Under the pieces are notes generated by a model. It was given only the letters and a program-made list of their open reading frames with translations, did no database searches and was not told where the DNA came from. The translations under genes were made by a program, and so were the position numbers. From Symsagittifera roscoffensis (lineage: Eukaryota > Xenacoelomorpha > Acoela > Convolutidae), in contig NC_087071.1 in the NCBI RefSeq assembly GCF_963678635.1, positions 6,091,624 to 6,155,623 on the forward strand: 64,000 nucleotides of DNA. Reading direction: 5' to 3'. This document shows positions 52,351 to 62,914 of this stretch, in pieces (position 1 is the first letter of the stretch; each line of letters begins with the position of its first letter).

Positions 52351-52499
52351 AAATGTGGTGGATATCGTTTTGCAAAAATTAAATAGATGTGAGCAGGTTG
52401 AACAATCCAGTAGGCTTTTAAATGGATTATAATCAATTTAAATTCTTTGAAAAAGTGAATTATAATGGAAACAATCGACTGTGTAGTCCTTAAGTGTAA

Positions 52500-52553
52500 T
52501 TATAATCGATTTCAATGGCAGCTTTTTGTACCACAAAAATCGATTATAATCAA
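52500..52553. repeat. 14-bp inverted repeat (attataatcgattt)
   Basis: attataatcgattt and its exact complement aaatcgattataat flank 24 bp. Related attataat strings occur at 52420-52470. Confidence 0.65.
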
Positions 52554-53599
52554 TCATTATCCATGGACCCCATTGAGGGCCATTAATTGTAAATCTCTAA
52601 AATTACACTTTTGTGATTTTTAGTTTCGGATCGAGTTCTGACTTTAACATTCAAAACAAAAATTCAAGTTTTTTGAGTTAGAATACCTGGTATTATAAGT
52701 AATTCGATCATTCTCTATGAAAGTTATACTAAAAACGAAAAAATCTATTTCTTAACCATATTCTGGTTAATATTGTGGTGGTGTGTATAATAATAGTGTA
52801 TAAATCGTGATCAAGGGGCTTAGTTATTAGCATGTCTGCCTATTAGCGTGCTTTAATTTCCCTAACTTGGTGCTCTCAGACGGAAAAAAAATCATTAAAG
52901 CAAGATATTGAAATATGATTGGATTCACATTTGAAGTGAACAAAACGTGAAATAGCGAATCTTCAAATAACATAGGGAATCTTCTTTTACAGGGGCGTGC
53001 TAATTGATACGTATGCTAAAAGACATGTTTTCAAGATCAAGCAATTGATTGGAAACAGGACCGTTGTCGAAGCACGCAATCAGTTTTCATACTATCAAAA
53101 CTGCGAAGAACATCAAATCGCGACCGAAATTTCAAAATTTTGACTGAGTTTTAGGTCTTAATCTCGAAAAACAAGAAACAAACTGGAAAAAGATACAAGA
53201 TATGTGAATGTGTCTTCAAGATGGAAGAGGGTTTCATACATAGGCAAAAAAAAGAACAACTTGAAACAATCGAGTAGCAGACCTATTACGAAAAACCAAC
53301 AGATAGAGGTAACGAACCAATGTGGCAGCTGCGCCTTACAGTGATCAAGTAACCATAAAATTTCGTGTGTCGCCTTGGTAAAATCTTGTAACAACTGTGG
53401 AGGAAAAACCACTTGCATGGGAGTGTCGTTCAAAAAGAAGATCCAAAAACAATTTAACGTTTCAAAGAGGAAAGACAAGTCGTGTCAAAATATTAGATAA
53501 CGAACACCACGGTTCGAATATTGAAGAACTATCTTGTATCATGCAAAATCAGGATACAAGCGCCACTTACAAATAGTTGAAGATTCATCGTCAAATGAC
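52554..53599. other. AT-rich flank, possible decayed gag region
   Basis: No gene is recognised. From about 53040 the composition becomes more balanced on the plus strand, and the DNA may be the gag part of the Gypsy relic that follows, but no knuckle was found. Confidence 0.35.
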
Positions 53600-56010
53600 A
53601 GCTAATGGTAGTCAATTCGTCAAACAACGCGAATTTCAGAGCAACCATTGACGATTTGATCGAACACACGAAATCAGAATCGAAATTGGAGAACAAGAAT
53701 TCAAATTTATCGCAGACAACGGGAGCGTGGCAACAATAGTTCCTAAATAGATGGCCGAAAAATGATGAAAACATGCAACAACTCCTTCTGGGATCCGGAC
53801 CAAAATCCACTGGCACTGAAGACCTAGAGTCATGGGTCAATTCAAACCTATGGGACGCTGGTGACGAATCTACAATCTCCTGGCTACGGAAAACCGACTA
53901 AAGCCGGTCCTAGGAAGCGACTACATGAAGAAACTGGGCTTAAGAATGTTCCAGGAACAAAATGGCAATCAAACAATGATTATCAACGGGTTATTATGGT
54001 CTGAGTAATATGCCAACTATCTTCCAAACGTTGTTAGACTAAAAATATTCGGGGTTATATGTTACCAACTAATTTCTGGATGATATCCTCATAGTTAGAA
54101 AAAGTGCAAAAGAAGAATATGTATCGTCAGTAAGATAATGTCTAAAAAGTTGAAATTGAAACACATCACCGTTAACATTGCCAAATGCCAATTCAAGAAA
54201 AAAAATATCAAATGACTAGGATTTAGCATCAAAAGAAAAGAAAAAAAGTACGATCTTTTATGGGGTCCATCCACCAATTTGTGAAAATCCTGCCAAACTT
54301 CGCAATGCTTCGCATACGATCTCGGGTGTGCTCTAGGACAAAAATCGGAATCAAACTGTATTTTCGACTCGTACCCGTCTTTTTATTTGAACTTTTTTGA
54401 ACAAAAATTTTCGACAAACGAACTAGAACTAATGAGCGTAGTAGGTTCCAATGAACAATGCCGATATAAAATATGAGGAAAAAGATCTGCAGTAGTTACA
54501 TACCATCGGGCAATTTTTATTATACTAACATCACATCGATCAAACAAAAAACATCAATTTCGACTGACCAAATGGATAGATGGGTTACTTCCAATTGACT
54601 TCGAATGGGAACAAAAGACTGGTTCGTTGATAGTTTGTAACATGATACCTAACAAAGAGATCCTAATCCATCTATTCTAAGAAGATTTTGTTGTAGTGCA
54701 GCTGGAATACATAACAAACGACATACGCGAAAAGCTAGGGAAAATGCGCGATAGACTTTTCAGAATATTCTGAACGTTCTAAACTGTTCCAGAACACCCG
54801 CGCGATTTGTCAATCGAATTTGAGCAAACCAACACCGTATACACGCTATCTATCCAATGGGGATTTTTCTATCTGCACAACTCAGCTGCACAAAACAAGT
54901 GAGAATTCAGAATTTTTCATTTCGAATTAATCGAAACTATTAAAAATGTTTTAAAAAAATTCACTCACTCAATGGCAATAGATAAATTCAGAGAATCTAA
55001 TAGACAGGATAGGTGAGAGCATCTCTGCCCAGACAAACAAACACCATTGCGGATTCAACTCGATCATTCAGCCGTCAAGATGATTGCAGAATACGCAGAG
55101 GATGCCGACAAAAACTCAGAAAGGAGACAAAATAGTGACTGGGGTGTCTCATTAATCCCTTCAGATGCACATTAAGATACATCCGAGGAGGTGACATTAA
55201 CAGACAAGCTGGAAATCAAGCTATCACGGATTTTCAACAGAAAACTTATAACCGCGCTGACAAACAGATATAAGACACTTTGGAAAATTAGAAATTGCTC
55301 TCTCGCCAAGGATGAAGACAGCTGCAGTAAAAGGGCAATTTATATCACCAACACTGAATATATTACCACGTGGAAGGAGAAAAAATGTGTGGGTTAAAAA
55401 CTGGCAATACCCACGGTGTTACAGGATTGATGTGTCGACTTCTTCCACGCAACACACCCGGGTCAAATGTGTACATGATGGGACATGCTGGCCAATAAAG
55501 AACGGATGTATCATTAGCAAGGCTGAAGAAAACAAGCAAAGCATGTTCCATAACCGGTAAGAAATCAAAACTTCTGATATGAAAAATAGATTGGAAACCT
55601 TTAAAGAAAATAATTGAATCAAACGAGGAAATCCGAGTAAATTTTTGGTGCCTATAAATAACGAAAACGGGAAGGAGGTGAATATATTCTTGACCATATA
55701 TCGGTTCTCAAAAATACAGACAAGAAAAAGTTTCAACCACGCGTATGCTGGAAATGCGACGAAATTTTGAAGACAAAAACGAGAATTACACGGGCGTCGA
55801 CCAAGCATCTTTTCTTGCGGGGAAAGCGATGACGGAAAACAGCGAAAAAGTTTGCGGAGATTTACTAGTAGCGCCAGCTAACAATCACCCAAATGTAAAG
55901 TTGGTCAAGCGGTTAGTTAGAACGATTAAAACTAAACCGGTGTGTTTGAAAGAAAAACGCAGAGAATTCTTCTGCTTGGACCATGCAGATTACGAACTAT
56001 TGGGGCGTTG
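53600..56010 (+). pseudogene. Decayed Ty3/Gypsy pol relic
   Basis: Plus-strand remnants appear in pol order across several frames. Protease: EIRIEIGEQEFKFIADNGSV (DTG changed to DNG, about 53665-53720) and VLGSDYMKKLGL (about 53910). RT: GLSNMPTIFQTLLD (54000) and a FLDDILIV box (54080). RNase H end: KWIDGLLPIDFEWEQKTGS (54570-54620). Integrase core: NIFLTIYRFSK (about 55685). The N-terminal half of RT is missing between protease and GLSNMP, so there is a deletion. Stops are frequent. It is a different Gypsy lineage from the giant element. LTRs were not found. Confidence 0.75.
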
Positions 56011-57119
56011 AAGAATATCGGATTCACGCCATTCTAGGGTCTTTTCGGATGCAAGTTGAATTCTCCACTATCAAATGTTAGCATTTAAACAAACTGGGCT
56101 AACCTTAACTATAATAAAATGATCAAATCTTCTTTAGACAAACAGATGCTGGTAACCTCTTTGATGTCCGGAAAACAGCGACATGATGCAGTGACGTAGG
56201 GATCAAAGAGGAGGAAAATTAAAAACGAACAAATCAAGATATAAATAGATAAACTGCCATTTGTGTATCTGACATCATATATCGATGACCGTTCCGATAT
56301 TTCATAGGAGCGTATTAGGTCATCATACTTAAATCTGGCGCGGAAAAAGTTGCGCTGACGCGAAAAGAAAGACACCCAAGGTAAATGGAACGCCGTACTG
56401 GCCGGCACGATTATACACACGCATCGATTTCTATTACAAAAATCAAGATCCCGGCTAAAAAGACAGTATTGGTCCGGAACTCGGACTTAGCGCCCACAAT
56501 CGAACGAATACCCCTGTGGAAAAGAAGGAGACGAACTGCGAAAACGTCAATCGGGGGCAAGCAAGGGGAATCCGAAAAAAAAGCAATACAGATCCTCAAC
56601 AGAGCAGGAACAATAATCCACATCTAAGAAGGCGGCTAGCGCAAGGACTCCGTGTCAACATAATTGAGAAGATCAAACGGCAGAATTCATCTCTCCAAAA
56701 ACATTGGAAGCGAACCCCAGCCCCATTAAAACGTCTCTGATAACACCTCTGATACCGAAAGCGAAGGAGGCGTCCTCGACCAAGGTCCGCAAAAACACCA
56801 TCACGCACAGAAAAGCAGAACAAACTCAGAACCGGGCGTAAAAATTGAATCCAAGAATCGAAGATGGAGTATTTAGGTTAATCCTAGACTCCTAAATACA
56901 GATATTTTTTTTCTATGATTATTTTTTTGATGTTTATTATGTTAACATTTTTTATTGTGATTATTATTATGGTTATTATGGTGATTATTAACTACGATTG
57001 CGTTAAGCAAGCGTTATCAAATCGGAACACATACTTTTTTCGGGTTAATAACAGAATCGGTGAACAGAATTACTTGAATCAATTGGGATCTTGATTCATA
57101 TTGAATTCCAATTCTATGC
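56011..57119. other. Flank of the Gypsy relic, no gene recognised
   Basis: 56300-56860 is more GC-balanced than its surroundings and may be the 3' part of the relic (basic, Arg-rich translations), but no motif is seen. 56880-57000 is T/A-rich. Confidence 0.4.
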
Positions 57120-57300
57120 GTCTCCGCCAAAACTTAGTCGAGAGGTTACGAATACGCCTGGGACGGCAAAAGTCTTGGGTTCGAATCTGATCAGGATCTG
57201 ATTGTGTTTTTGAGAGTGAAGTATTCCGTTTCCAAAAGGTTGTCGACCTACCATTTGTCTGCTTATGTTTTGTCGGCTTAGTTGCCCAATCCTATTTTTT
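57120..57300 (+). repeat. tRNA-derived SINE, best copy
   Basis: A box tagtcgagaggtt (57134-57147) and B box gggttcgaatc (57177-57187) are spaced as in a tRNA; the DNA between reads acgcctgggacggcaaaagtc. The body (gttgtcgacctaccatttgtctgc, in part) matches 38085-38150. Confidence 0.65.
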
Positions 57301-57474
57301 GCAGTTTTTTTCGTAGCTGTTTTCTACTCTTGCGATTAACAAGGGTATTGAAATCGGATACCAGACTTTTTTCCCGTAAATACTTTTGTTGACAGCATAA
57401 TCAAAAGAGAAAATGGTAAAATTAGGTTCAGTTCATAATGAAATCAATTTTCGTTGATTCTCCAGCTCTTTTGG

Positions 57475-58400
57475 TCTGGAGATGACAAATGCGCCCGTGA
57501 TGGCAAAAATCTTAGGTTCCAATCTGACAGGATCTGTTTCTTCTACACAAGCGACTATACCCAAGTTTCTTTAAAAATATATGATTCTCGGAAATTTCAG
57601 CTCTCAGGTTTGTTGTCCGTTTTTTGGTGTTTTCCTGGTAACTATCCTGCCAAAACTAATATCATAGGTTTTATCGACCCTACAGGTTGCTGAGAGCTTA
57701 AGTTTATAATTTGCTGCGCCCAGTTTTTAGTAGAAAAAAGTTATGGCCTATAAACAAAGTAAAATTTTGAAAATTGGACTGGACTTCTGATGGTTATTTT
57801 TTTCACTCGACTCCGAAAGAACTTGCCTGTACTCAGGTTAAGTGTTCAATAGAGTTATACATTTTTGGGAATCTTACCTACTTTACCACCCATGATCTGC
57901 TTTAAGCCGACAAAAAATACTGATTTTCAAACTTTGAACATTTTGAAGAAAAAATTTTTTGAATTTTCTTTAAAATTACCCTATCAAATCTGAGATGAAA
58001 TTTTCAATCATAGAAGCGTTTGCGCGAAGTTTTCCTGCTCTTTAAAATTTGTAAAAGAAAGGCTAGGTCTTTGAGAAAATTTCAAAGACCTCAAAAATTT
58101 TCACTCTTCTCACTTTTGTTGAGAAACAAATAAGGTTTTGTGTAAAGTCAATTTTTTGAAATTACGCTTTTCGTCCAGCATCAGTTTAACAAACTCAAAA
58201 GTCATTGAAGACTCAACTCCAATTTAGGTTTGCTTTATAGAGAGATACGAAAAATTTGGTTCACCTAGTTTTTTTTCAACTTTTTTCATTCTGATTCGAC
58301 TTTTTTGACCTAGTTTTTTCAACATTTTTCAGTTTTGTTCGACGTGTTTTTATGATTGTGATGTATCGAAGTGGTGGGAAGATCCCCTTCATTTCTGTGT
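57475..58400 (+). repeat. SINE head plus long repeat family C, copy 2
   Basis: A diverged tRNA-like head (gcgcccgtgatggcaaaaatc, B box aggttccaatctg) at 57480-57535 is followed by about 800 bp colinear with 35880-36690. This link suggests families A-D and the SINE are parts of one composite retroposon. Confidence 0.65.
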
Positions 58401-59042
58401 TAGTCTTAATTTTTTTTTTGATTTTCTTTCTATTTTTTTTTTTTGTGACTGAATAAAATTTGATATATACTCTATCGTCTTACAATCCTCATATTTTTTC
58501 AATTGACGGACAATTATTTGTTTTTGAGCTTTTGCGTGCTTTGACGGTGAGGTGCACTTCTTAACTTTTCTTAAGTCTTAAGTATTGTTGATTTTTTTGT
58601 TTCGGTTTAAACAGTTTCTGACAAGGTGATATCACACCTTTGTTACTACTGAGAACATTATCTGCCGAAGCTTATTTCACATTCTATTGTCTTGGCATGT
58701 TCTTTTTTCGATAGATCTAGTTTTTGACATTTTCGAAAATTCGTTTTCTTTTTTTCTCCTAATTCGTGTCGCAATTGGTGCTGAGCTTCGCTTTTGTGCA
58801 TTGTTAAAGTTTTTATTATTGCTGTTCTTTTTTCTTAACTGTGGATTCCACAAACAGAACCGGTTTCCGCAAATTTTGTTGCGGATTGCCCAGTTTCTTT
58901 TTAGATACCTTAAAATTTCCTGTCTATTGAGCAATTTTGAACATTACAGCAATATATCTATTTGCTCGGTGATTTCAAAACAGCAAATAAAAAATCAAAG
59001 AAACATTACAATGTTCCGAATCCAGCGAAAACATTAGTCTCA
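58401..59042. other. AT-rich DNA, no gene recognised
   Basis: T-rich stretches dominate. ORFs on both strands at 58677-59037 are mutual shadows without motifs. Confidence 0.4.
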
Positions 59043-59684
59043 GTTTGTTGCGAAATCCATTACAATTCACAAAGTACATAGTTTTGAGTTAGGACCGAGT
59101 TGGTTAACTCATAGAGTAATTTCGGATAGGGTACACCGTCTGCTCGTCACGCTATCTTATTTTCGGCCGGATAGATTCGTGCAACTTCTTAGTCTAATAC
59201 CGATCCTAATCTTACTCTTATACTATCTAGTCTCAGGTTGTTTAACTAGTCTCTGCTAGGCTCAATAGATCTAGGGTATACTGGTTTATTGCGGCTGCTG
59301 AAGTGCTCGGGAGAGTCCAACTAATTTCTAAGTTAAATTCAAATCTCTCTGGTGCTGAAATTACAAGTAACTTCAGCACTTACAAATAAGTGGGTTGTTA
59401 GTTAGATGGATCATGATTGGTTAATATTAAATACTTTACATTGGTAAAATATCTAATTTATCCAATCATAAAATGTAGTTTAGATCAGGTTCCACCCATC
59501 CGGGTTTTACAGAGTTTTTTAGAATAGTTCTTCTGCAATTCGAAGGATGGATGATGGACGTTGGTGTTTGGCGAACATCTTATTTCTTCTGTTTCCTTTT
59601 TATTAAAGAAGTTCCAGGAAGCTGGAGTTAGAGACATAAGACGTTGTGTCTTCTAGTGACAACGACTAAGTCTTCGCAACAAAC
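59043..59684 (-). repeat. LTR-like block with 13-bp inverted ends
   Basis: It starts AGTTTGTTGCGAA (59043) and ends TTCGCAACAAACT (59684). Taken from TGTTGCGAA to TTCGCAACA it is a 636-bp block with TG...CA ends, a pattern seen in BEL/Pao LTRs. The minus strand has an aataaa signal near its start. With the retroelement-like ORFs to the right it would be their 3' LTR. No clear polypurine tract abuts it and no target duplication can be tested, so a small DNA transposon is an alternative. Confidence 0.45.
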
Positions 59685-61108
59685 TCAATTCTGATTTCAG
59701 AATGGTTGGCTATGTCAGGTTTTTCTGTTCTGCGTGGAGAACTTCTTTTGTGTCTGATCTAGTTTGGGAATGGCGTGGAGATTGTGCGTGGAGGGGATGC
59801 CTGGTTACTCGGATCTGTACGTATACTTGAACATCGAGGTGGTCATTGGTCTAGTTCAATGAAGTCCTTTTCTGCGAAGTCAAGTCGTACTCTAAATCCT
59901 TTGAGTTGTGATTGTGAGTGGCATATCGATTGTGGTTGGTCATTCTCTCTCGAGTGTAGTGGGGTCGTTTTGTCTTTAGATGTTCGTCCTTGGTGTTGTA
60001 TTCTGATCTATGTATTGCATAATGTAATTTACATTTTATAAAACATTTGTTAGTTTAATATTTTTTAATTATGATTTTAGTTAGTTGTTTTCACAAAAGC
60101 TTTTTGTTTTAGTTCGGTTATTTTGAAGAGTTACTCACACTTGAGTAGCTCTTATTAAAAATAGAGGTGTGGTCACAAAGCGTGGATGTAGCGCGGTGGG
60201 TTAGGCCGGCTATAGAGCATGCTCAGGACGTCCTTCCTGGTGGGTTAGGCCAGGAGTGGGAGTATGATTTCATGCGGTTTTTGTGAGGGGTCCTGTTATG
60301 TGACAACGTTTTATGTTGGGTTTGTTGTGGTTTTTCTTATGTCTTGTTGGTTATGTCCTTTTTCCAAAAAGCAAATTGTTCGTGGTATGGGTTTGTCTTT
60401 CGACTTTTTTGTGTTTTATTATTTCTTTCTTAGACTTTATAATAGTCTTCAAAAGAATAAATTATCCAGTTTTAAACTGGGTTAATCCGGTTTGGGTACC
60501 GTTGGTTTCCTTTTCTTAGTCATGCTGTTATTCTATGATTTGTGGTATTTAGTAAGCTGCGTTGGTTAGTTTTGTTTAGTATATGATTCCTTTCCAACCG
60601 GGTTAAAGGAAAGTTTGAAACATGTTATTATATGTTAGAGTTGTTGAGTGTGAAAACTTGAAACTGAAATTCATTATTTTAAACAATTCTTCGTGGGCGA
60701 GCTGTGCGAGTGTGGATAGAATTTCTGTGCGAATGAATGAAAATATCAAAAGGTTAGTACTGCATTTGCATTTTATTAATTTACTGCATAGAATTTGGAA
60801 ATTTACTGCTAGTTATGGGGGAATTTTAAGTTACAAATTTTCATCATAATTAGATTTACTGCTTGTGGGGAAAATTTTAGAAATGAATTTACTGCATTGG
60901 TATTAAATTTATAAATTTATAAGTGTAAGAGATTAATAGAATTGTTGAAATCTGTTTGATGAAATATGCGATCTTTATTTGTTTTTTGTGGTTTTTGTAG
61001 GTGATCGTCGGATGAAGACTAAAAATCTAAAGAAAACATGAATAAAGTATGGTGAGTTTTTTAATATTTTAATTAGTTAGTAATATTCATTTAATTCATA
61101 CTTACCTG
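59685..61108. other. Non-coding region between LTR-like block and ORFs
   Basis: It contains a tRNA A-box-like string tagcgcggtgggttaggcc (about 60190) and a second ggtgggttaggcc at 60238, but no B box. No gene is seen. If the element reading is right this is its long 3' UTR. Confidence 0.4.
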
Positions 61109-62914
61109 TTAGTCGTCGGGGAAAAAACCGTGGGGGAAGATGTCGTGAATTAGTTCTGAAGTTGTTAGTAGTTTAGCTAAGATGCGGATGATATTTTTAG
61201 TTTGAAGCAGTGGCCAAAGCAATTGAAGTGCCTTAATAGTGGTTAGTTCTTCAGTGCCAACTGCAAACTCATAAGGTGTGTTTTGGATTAGATTATATAA
61301 TTTGTGATTGAATTTAGTGTTGTGGATGAATTCTAAAATTGGGATTTCTATAGGTTGTACAAACTCGTGCGGGATAAGGAAGGGTCGGGATTCTTCGGCG
61401 TTGAAGGTCTTGGTGATGGGACAGAAGATGTACATTTGGGTTATGGGATCATAATTGCGAAGAATACCATGAAGGTTAGTATCTTTAATGCAATATGTGA
61501 AATTTAGGAAAAATGGTGAAGTGTATTTGGAATTAATGAATTGAAAACGATGGTGTGGTTGTCTAGAGGGTGTGTGTAGGTCAAAGTGATTTTGGATGAA
61601 GCGATAATAACTATATGTGTGGGTTTGTTTAGTGCGCAACATAATATCGTGTGAGCAGTGAAGATCTCTTTCGTGTGGTGCAAGAAAATGAAAGGTTAGT
61701 GAAAGAATTTGGAAGCGTTCTTTAAAACTTTCGTATGCTTGTGTGTCTGTTAGTGCTTCTGAAATAATGTGATCAAACTTTCGGTCGAAGATGTTTAGTG
61801 TAAATATATATGGTGTCTTGATGAAAAATTTCTCGGTGATTTGTGGGTTAGCGAAGCGATCGTCGTCTAAGAATTGATCTTGGTTAGCTCTGATGATGTT
61901 GTGATCGTAGTATTCGAGTGTATATTCGTTAGCTCTAGGTGCAGTGTGTGTTTTTAGTGATTTTTTATATCCAACGTAAGTAAATTGTCTAGCGGTTAGT
62001 GGTGTAGTGAGTTGATATAGCATGTCCGTATTTCGTTCTATATCGATGTGAGTGTTAGATAAAGGTAAGCAAAGAGGGTTAGTAAAATGATAATATGAGG
62101 TCCAAGAGAGAGTAGGCATTAAAACGTATTCATCTACAAAGTTGCGTGTTTCGTTAGTGTCGTGGGGGGTGTTTAAGGTGTATTGTGGAAATGAGGGTAA
62201 GGTGATGGCTAAAAATTCTTTTGTGTTAGTATGCTTGGGGTGGTTGATGTATTCACGGGCTGTTCCTGGTTTTGCTGGGAAAGGATGGTTGGGGAACTTT
62301 CTTTTAAAAGTGCGGTAAGCTCTATTAGTGTTGAGTGAAGATTCAGTTGATGTGGATGATGGTGCTAATGATTCAGTATAATTTGAAGAGGGTGTAGGGG
62401 TAGGGGGGTTGGATGAATTTATTGTGGAGGAGATTTGGTTTATGGTTGGGGTATTAAGGTGGTAGGGTTGTTGTTGAAGGGTAATAAAATTATCTAGTTC
62501 TGGGGAGATTCGGGGGGTGTCTGGAGAATGAGATGATTGGTCAGAATGGTATGAGGAGTAGGTTGGGGTAACTTGGGAAGCATAAGAGGGTGTGGGAGTG
62601 ATTGGGTCAGGGTTATTGGATAATATGGGTTGAAAAGGGGGTTGAGAAAAATTAGAAGAGTTATGAAAATTATTGGATGGGGATGGTTCTGAGTCGGCAA
62701 ATTCATCGGGGTTTTCAATATTCGGGTTATTGAGTTGTGAGATGGAATATAAAACTGAGATGTGTGAATTAGTGTCGGAATTCATGCCTGATGTTACATT
62801 ACTAGATAGAAAATCGGGTGGCGGAAAAGCAAAAAATGGTATTATTGGGATTGGAGAGGTAAGATTGGTTGGGTGGGAATTTGATCGGTGTAGTGATCCA
62901 AGTTGGCGGCTCAT
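61109..62914 (-). CDS. 601-codon ORF downstream of env-like gene, unknown
   Basis: Starts at ATG 62914, which overlaps the stop of the upstream ORF as ATGA, a layout typical of coupled termination and reinitiation in viruses and retroelements. Residues 1-200 are Ser/Pro/Thr/Asn-rich and probably disordered. Residues about 210-601 look folded, with many aromatic residues (PTLSWTSYYHFTNPLCLPLS, RFQILSLTFHFLAPHERDL). There is no signal peptide or clear membrane segment, and no known domain is recognised. The ORF is intact. Position after env suggests an accessory protein of the same element. Confidence 0.65.
   Translation of the reverse strand: MSRQLGSLHRSNSHPTNLTSPIPIIPFFAFPPPDFLSSNVTSGMNSDTNSHISVLYSISQLNNPNIENPDEFADSEPSPSNNFHNSSNFSQPPFQPILSNNPDPITPTPSYASQVTPTYSSYHSDQSSHSPDTPRISPELDNFITLQQQPYHLNTPTINQISSTINSSNPPTPTPSSNYTESLAPSSTSTESSLNTNRAYRTFKRKFPNHPFPAKPGTAREYINHPKHTNTKEFLAITLPSFPQYTLNTPHDTNETRNFVDEYVLMPTLSWTSYYHFTNPLCLPLSNTHIDIERNTDMLYQLTTPLTARQFTYVGYKKSLKTHTAPRANEYTLEYYDHNIIRANQDQFLDDDRFANPQITEKFFIKTPYIFTLNIFDRKFDHIISEALTDTQAYESFKERFQILSLTFHFLAPHERDLHCSHDIMLRTKQTHTYSYYRFIQNHFDLHTPSRQPHHRFQFINSKYTSPFFLNFTYCIKDTNLHGILRNYDPITQMYIFCPITKTFNAEESRPFLIPHEFVQPIEIPILEFIHNTKFNHKLYNLIQNTPYEFAVGTEELTTIKALQLLWPLLQTKNIIRILAKLLTTSELIHDIFPHGFFPDD

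Noticed and set aside
52077-52436. 119-codon Pro-rich minus-strand ORF
   Set aside because: Low-complexity translation of the G-rich tract; no start context or homology signal.
60180-60260. tRNA gene from the A-box-like tagcgcggtgggttaggcc
   Set aside because: No B box or cloverleaf follows.
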